Positions 32,287 to 35,976 of a DNA stretch of 35,976 bases are shown piece by piece. Position numbers and translations under genes: made by a program. How positions within the stretch are numbered: position 1 is the first letter of the stretch; each line of letters starts with the position of its first letter. The DNA is taken from assembly GCA_014239855.1 (NCBI GenBank), contig JAAZXY010000021.1:1-35976 (forward strand), written 5' to 3'. The notes beneath the pieces are model-generated. The model was not told the origin of the DNA and made no database searches. It was given only the letters and a program-made list of their open reading frames with translations. This stretch comes from Acidimicrobiales bacterium. GTDB taxonomy: Bacteria; Actinomycetota; Acidimicrobiia; Acidimicrobiales; MedAcidi-G1.

Positions 32287-34761
32287 ATGTCCGAGCGCTA
32301 CGACCCTCAGAGCATCGAGGCGCGCTGGCAGCAGCACTGGCTCGACGAGGGCACCTACCAGGTCGAAAACGACGACCCCCGCCCACGGTTCTACGTGCTC
32401 TCCATGTACCCGTACCCGAGTGGGCCGGCGCACATGGGCCACGTCCGGAACTACACCATGGGCGACCTTCTGGTGCGCTACCGCACCATGCGGGGCGACG
32501 GCGTGCTGTCACCCATCGGCTTCGACTCGTTCGGCCTCCCAGCTGAGAACGCGGCCATCAAGACCGGCACCCACCCGAGGATCAACACCGAGAAGAACAT
32601 CGAACTGCTCTCGGCCTCGCTGCGCCGCATCGGCGCCGTCTACGACTGGCGTCGGGTCGTCAAGAGCCACGACCCGTCCTACATCCGTTGGACCCAGTGG
32701 ATCTTCCTCAAGTTCTACGAAGCGGGCCTCGTGTACCGCGACAACGCCCCGGTCAACTGGTGCCCGGGCTGCCAGACCGTGCTGGCCAACGAACAGGTGC
32801 TGGGCGACGGCACCTGTGAACGCTCCGGCGACCTCGTCGAACGCCGTGACATGGAGCAGTGGTTCTACCGGATCACCGACTACGCCCAGCAGCTCCTGGA
32901 CGACCTCGACACCGTGGACTGGCCCGAGAAGGTCAAGATCATGCAGCGCCACTGGATCGGCCGCTCCGAGGGATCCGAGTTCGGCCTGCCCATCGCCGAC
33001 GCCGAGGGCAACGCCCGAACCGATGTCGAGCCCCTGGCCGTCTTCACCACCCGGCCCGACACCTCGTTCGGCATGACGTTCGCCGTCATCTCGCCCGAAC
33101 ATCCCCGGGTCGACGAGTTGACCACCGACGATCAGCGGGCCGCCGTCGACGCCTTCCGGGCTTCGGTGGCCGGCCGAAGCGACATCGAACGGCAGTCCAC
33201 CGAGGGCTCGCTGGACAAACGGGGCGTGGCCACCGGCGGCCGGGTCGTGAACCCGTTCACCGGCCAGGCCATCCCGGTCTTCCTGGCCGACTACGTCCTC
33301 ATGACCTACGGCACCGGGGCCATCATGGCCGTGCCCGGCCAGGACCAACGCGACTGGGACTTCGCCACCGCCCACGGCTGCGACATCATCCGCACCGTCC
33401 AGCCGCCCGACGACTTCGACGGCGAGGCGTATGTCGGCGAGGGTCCGGCCATCAACTCGGACTTCCTCGACGGGATGGGCGTCGCCGAAGCCAAGGCCAG
33501 AGCCATCGAGTGGCTGGCCGATGGCGGTATTGGTGCCGGCAAGGTCAACTACCGACTCCGCGACTGGCTGCTCTCACGCCAACGCTTCTGGGGCTGCCCG
33601 ATCCCCATCGTCTACTGCGACACCTGCGGCGAACAGCCGGTGTCCTTCGACCAACTCCCGGTCGAAGCTCCCGACGACGTCGAATTCGTGCCCACCGGTC
33701 GCTCGCCGCTGACCGACCATCAGGGCTTCCTGACCGCCACCTGCCCGTCGTGTGCCGGCCCGGCCCGCCGAGAGACCGACACCATGGACACCTTCGTGGA
33801 CTCGTCGTGGTACTTCCTGCGGTTCACCGACCCGTGGAACGAGGACGCGCCGTTCTCGTCCGACGCGGCAGAGCGATGGCTCCCCGTCGACCAGTACATC
33901 GGCGGTGTCGAGCACGCCATCCTCCATCTCATGTACGCCCGGTTCTTCACCAAGGCGCTGGCCGACCTGGGCGTGGCACCCAAGGGGCTCCGTGAGCCGT
34001 TCCAGCGGCTCTTCACCCAGGGGATGATCCGGCTCGACGGTACGAAGATGTCCAAGTCCAAGGGCAACCTCGTGGCCCCAGAGGCCATCCTCGATGCCCA
34101 GGGCGCCGATGCCCTCCGCCTGGCCCACCTCCAGGTGAAGCCCCCGCAGGAAGATGTCGACTGGGAGGACTTCGGCATCGACGGATGCGCCAAGTTCCTT
34201 CAGCGGGTATGGCGGCTCGCCGTGCCCGGATCGGACCTCATCACCGACGCCCGCGTCGGAGACCCAACCGAGGCCGATGCCGAGATCGACCGGGCCACCC
34301 ACCGACTGGTGGCCCGCATCACCGACGAGTACGACCGGTGGTCCTACAACACGGCCATTGCCGGGTTCATGGAGTTCACCAACACCCTCTACCGCTACGT
34401 CCAGACCGACGAGGGGCCGCACGCCGAGACGGTGGCCGCGGCCGTGGATGCCCTCCTGCGGGTCATGGCCCCCGCCGCCCCACACCTTTGCGCCGAGCTC
34501 TGGGAGCAGCGCAACGGCGGCCATGTGCACGTCGAGGCATGGCCGATCGCAGACCCGGCCAAGCTGGTCGACGACACCGTCACCATGGTCGTCCAGGTCA
34601 ATGGCAAGGTCCGAGACCGGATCGACGTGCCGTCCGACATCGACGAGGAGGGTGCCAAGGACCTGGCGCTCGCCTGCGAAAAGGTCGTGGCGGCGCTGGA
34701 CGGCGGCGAACCCCGCAAGGTGATCGCCCGGCCCCCGAAACTGGTCAACATCGTCGTCTGA
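32287..34761 (+). CDS. leuS: Leucyl-tRNA synthetase
   Basis: About 824 residues, normal for bacterial LeuRS. The class I signature HMGH (residues 49-52) lies in YPYPSGPAHMGHVRNYTMGDL. The editing domain (TTRPDTSFGMTFAVISPEHP, YGTGAIMAVPGQDQRDWDFA) is complete. KMSKS is at residues 587-591 in RLDGTKMSKSKGN. Several CxxC pairs (CPGCQTVLANEQV, CDTCGEQP, CPSCAGP) suggest zinc binding. A C-terminal anticodon-recognition and VQVNGKVRDRIDVP domain ends the protein. ATG 32287 is supported by TAGCCT seven bases upstream. It stands alone, divergent from tRNA-Ala, and is followed by a 117-base gap. Confidence 0.97.
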   Translation: MSERYDPQSIEARWQQHWLDEGTYQVENDDPRPRFYVLSMYPYPSGPAHMGHVRNYTMGDLLVRYRTMRGDGVLSPIGFDSFGLPAENAAIKTGTHPRINTEKNIELLSASLRRIGAVYDWRRVVKSHDPSYIRWTQWIFLKFYEAGLVYRDNAPVNWCPGCQTVLANEQVLGDGTCERSGDLVERRDMEQWFYRITDYAQQLLDDLDTVDWPEKVKIMQRHWIGRSEGSEFGLPIADAEGNARTDVEPLAVFTTRPDTSFGMTFAVISPEHPRVDELTTDDQRAAVDAFRASVAGRSDIERQSTEGSLDKRGVATGGRVVNPFTGQAIPVFLADYVLMTYGTGAIMAVPGQDQRDWDFATAHGCDIIRTVQPPDDFDGEAYVGEGPAINSDFLDGMGVAEAKARAIEWLADGGIGAGKVNYRLRDWLLSRQRFWGCPIPIVYCDTCGEQPVSFDQLPVEAPDDVEFVPTGRSPLTDHQGFLTATCPSCAGPARRETDTMDTFVDSSWYFLRFTDPWNEDAPFSSDAAERWLPVDQYIGGVEHAILHLMYARFFTKALADLGVAPKGLREPFQRLFTQGMIRLDGTKMSKSKGNLVAPEAILDAQGADALRLAHLQVKPPQEDVDWEDFGIDGCAKFLQRVWRLAVPGSDLITDARVGDPTEADAEIDRATHRLVARITDEYDRWSYNTAIAGFMEFTNTLYRYVQTDEGPHAETVAAAVDALLRVMAPAAPHLCAELWEQRNGGHVHVEAWPIADPAKLVDDTVTMVVQVNGKVRDRIDVPSDIDEEGAKDLALACEKVVAALDGGEPRKVIARPPKLVNIVV

Positions 34762-34878
34762 TCCCGCACCAGATCGCATCGCCTGACAGGCGTCTCCGAT
34801 ACACCGCGCTTCGGTCGGGTCCCGCTAGGTTCGCCGACTCACGAGGCCCTCTGGCGGGGGTGGAGAGCAGGGTCTGGT

Positions 34879-35976
34879 ATGCGAAGGATCTTCATCACGG
34901 GAATGTTCGCGGTCCTGATGACCGCATGTGGTGGAAGTGTGACGGCTCCGGCAGAAGTGGCTGCCGCCACCACGTCGAAGGTGCCGGCGACGACTGTCGC
35001 GGAGACCGCCACCTCGACCACCACTGAGGCACCGGCCCCCGCGACCGCTGCTCCGGCTCCGACGACTACCGCTGCTCTGGCCACCACGGTTGTCGAGGCC
35101 ACCACGACGGTCGCGCCGGCCACCACGGTCGCCCCGGTGACGACGACCATCGCGCCGGCGACCACGACCGCCGCTCCGGCCACCACGACGACGGCTCCGT
35201 CCGCTCCGGATCCGATCCTGCTGGCCCGCTTCCGGGTCGCCCGGCTCGGCTTCCTGGCCGGAGACGGGGAGTTCGGTAGTTGTGTGATCAACACGGTGGG
35301 CATCGGCACGGCCATCAGGCTGAACGATTCGTCGGTGGACCCGACCGGCGCCGAACTGACCAGCCTCGAGGGATGCGTCGACGATTACGAGGCCCGGCTG
35401 GCCGCCGACACCTGGGGCAAGCGGATCGACACGCCCCCCGAGTTCATCTACGCCTCGGACGTTCCGAGTCGGATCCGGGAGCTGCTCGAGGAGGCCATCG
35501 TGGCCGCCACCGTCGAGTGGAGGAACTACGGACCCCTGGAGTACTGGGTGGCGGGTCTGGACGTGCCGGCTGCCGAGGAGCTTGCCGACCAGTACTGCCA
35601 ACGTCGTGACGACCGGGATGAGATGCCGAAGGCCGATTGCCTGGAGAACCAGCACACCGCGAAGTTCCTGGTGGAGCAGGCGGCCCTGTCAGCGGAACGG
35701 GTGGCGGCCGGCCGGGCCGGCGGCTCAGCGGGCCGCAACGGCAACCGCGACTGGGGGATTCACCTGTTCAGTTCGTCGTACTTGATCTGCTTCGACGACC
35801 GGAACTTCTGTCCGTACGCCGATGAGCAGAAGACGGCGTTCCACGAGTATTTCCACGCCGTCCAGCACGCCCACATCTGGAGCAAGGACCGCGACACGCG
35901 GAGGGCCCTGATGGGTCCGATGTGGTGGTCCGAGGGTGGCGCCGAGTACATGGCGCAGGTCGTCTCGCAGCGCCTC
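34879..35976 (+). CDS. Lipoprotein with Thr/Ala/Pro linker and HExxH metallopeptidase-like domain (3' end outside window)
   Basis: The frame is open from ATG 34879 to the last base, 366 codons without stop, so the gene continues beyond the window. The start MRRIFITGMFAVLMTACGG is a lipoprotein signal with Cys 17. Residues 28-113 form a low-complexity Thr/Ala/Pro/Val linker, likely disordered and possibly glycosylated. The folded part follows and ends in HEYFHAVQH (H322, E323, H326), a zinc-protease motif, with WWSEGGAEYMA downstream giving candidate third ligands E352 or E356. Four or more Cys residues (SCVINT, GCVDDY, YCQRRD, DCLENQ, ICFDDRNFC) could form disulfides, in line with an extracellular location. 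The best -10 candidate is TAGGTT at 34826-34831, about 47 bases upstream, with a GGAG-like box at 34862-34865. No named family is claimed; substrate is unknown. Confidence 0.75.
   Translation, partial: MRRIFITGMFAVLMTACGGSVTAPAEVAAATTSKVPATTVAETATSTTTEAPAPATAAPAPTTTAALATTVVEATTTVAPATTVAPVTTTIAPATTTAAPATTTTAPSAPDPILLARFRVARLGFLAGDGEFGSCVINTVGIGTAIRLNDSSVDPTGAELTSLEGCVDDYEARLAADTWGKRIDTPPEFIYASDVPSRIRELLEEAIVAATVEWRNYGPLEYWVAGLDVPAAEELADQYCQRRDDRDEMPKADCLENQHTAKFLVEQAALSAERVAAGRAGGSAGRNGNRDWGIHLFSSSYLICFDDRNFCPYADEQKTAFHEYFHAVQHAHIWSKDRDTRRALMGPMWWSEGGAEYMAQVVSQRL

Noticed and set aside
34960-35215. Repetitive ACC-ACG-rich stretch that could look like a tandem repeat or CRISPR-like array
   Set aside because: Units are irregular and in frame, encoding a Thr/Ala/Pro/Val linker; there are no spacers or conserved repeats.

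Overview
This is a GC-rich (about 70% by eye), gene-dense bacterial chromosome segment. The gene order mreD-mrdA-rodA, then rne-rplU-rpmA-obg-proB/proA-nadD-(LytR_C)-rsfS, then leuS is typical of Actinobacteria. The mix of features fits a deep-branching, unicellular lineage such as Acidimicrobiia: MreD/PBP2/RodA elongation genes, a TIGR03960/TIGR03936 pair beside an RNase E/G, a MoxR/CoxE-like pair, and many start codons placed directly after a -10 hexamer. That assignment is inference from gene content; no rRNA or marker tree was available. No transposase, integrase, phage gene or CRISPR array was seen.

Layout. 1-3930: tail of the rod-shape operon (mreD partial, mrdA, rodA). 3950-8505: radical SAM protein, DUF2344 partner and RNase E/G. 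8557-9242: rplU-rpmA with an upstream hairpin and a terminator. 9242-10387 (-): dNTPase-like HD protein. 10441-12901: obg and proB, preceded by a start-codon repeat cassette. 12867-14555 (-): murJ, divergent from proA. 14591-16460: proA and a DHFR-like reductase. 16533-18964: MoxR ATPase and VWA protein. 19015-21330 (-): class II DAHP synthase and a sigma-70 factor. 21642-23872: nadD, a LytR_C protein and rsfS. 23893-26911 (-): a cobalamin riboswitch and btuFCD-type importer. 26979-27584: an unrecognised zinc-ribbon protein. 27611-31977: a copper locus with csoR plus a coupled propeller-like gene on one strand and copA plus a PPOX-type flavoprotein on the other. 32114-32186 (-): tRNA-Ala(GGC). 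32287-34761: leuS. 34879-end: a lipoprotein with an HExxH motif, cut by the window edge.

How it works together. Most genes are core functions: peptidoglycan synthesis and lipid II flipping (mrdA, rodA, murJ), ribosome assembly and silencing (rplU, rpmA, obg, rsfS), RNA decay, proline, aromatic amino acid and NAD synthesis, and translation (leuS, tRNA-Ala). The stretch between rsfS and leuS carries the accessory load: B12 uptake, copper homeostasis and two unrecognised proteins.

The most distinctive signals are non-coding. A TANNNT hexamer sits 6-9 bases before the start codon of about a dozen transcription units on both strands, which implies widespread leaderless transcription. Short 10-17 bp tandem duplications recur, mostly at gene ends and starts. 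The most striking is a four-copy array of start codon plus TCY-GAG in front of obg, running through all three frames. I did not find a convincing undescribed multi-gene defence or mobile system. The best novelty candidates are this obg leader and the csoR-coupled propeller gene.
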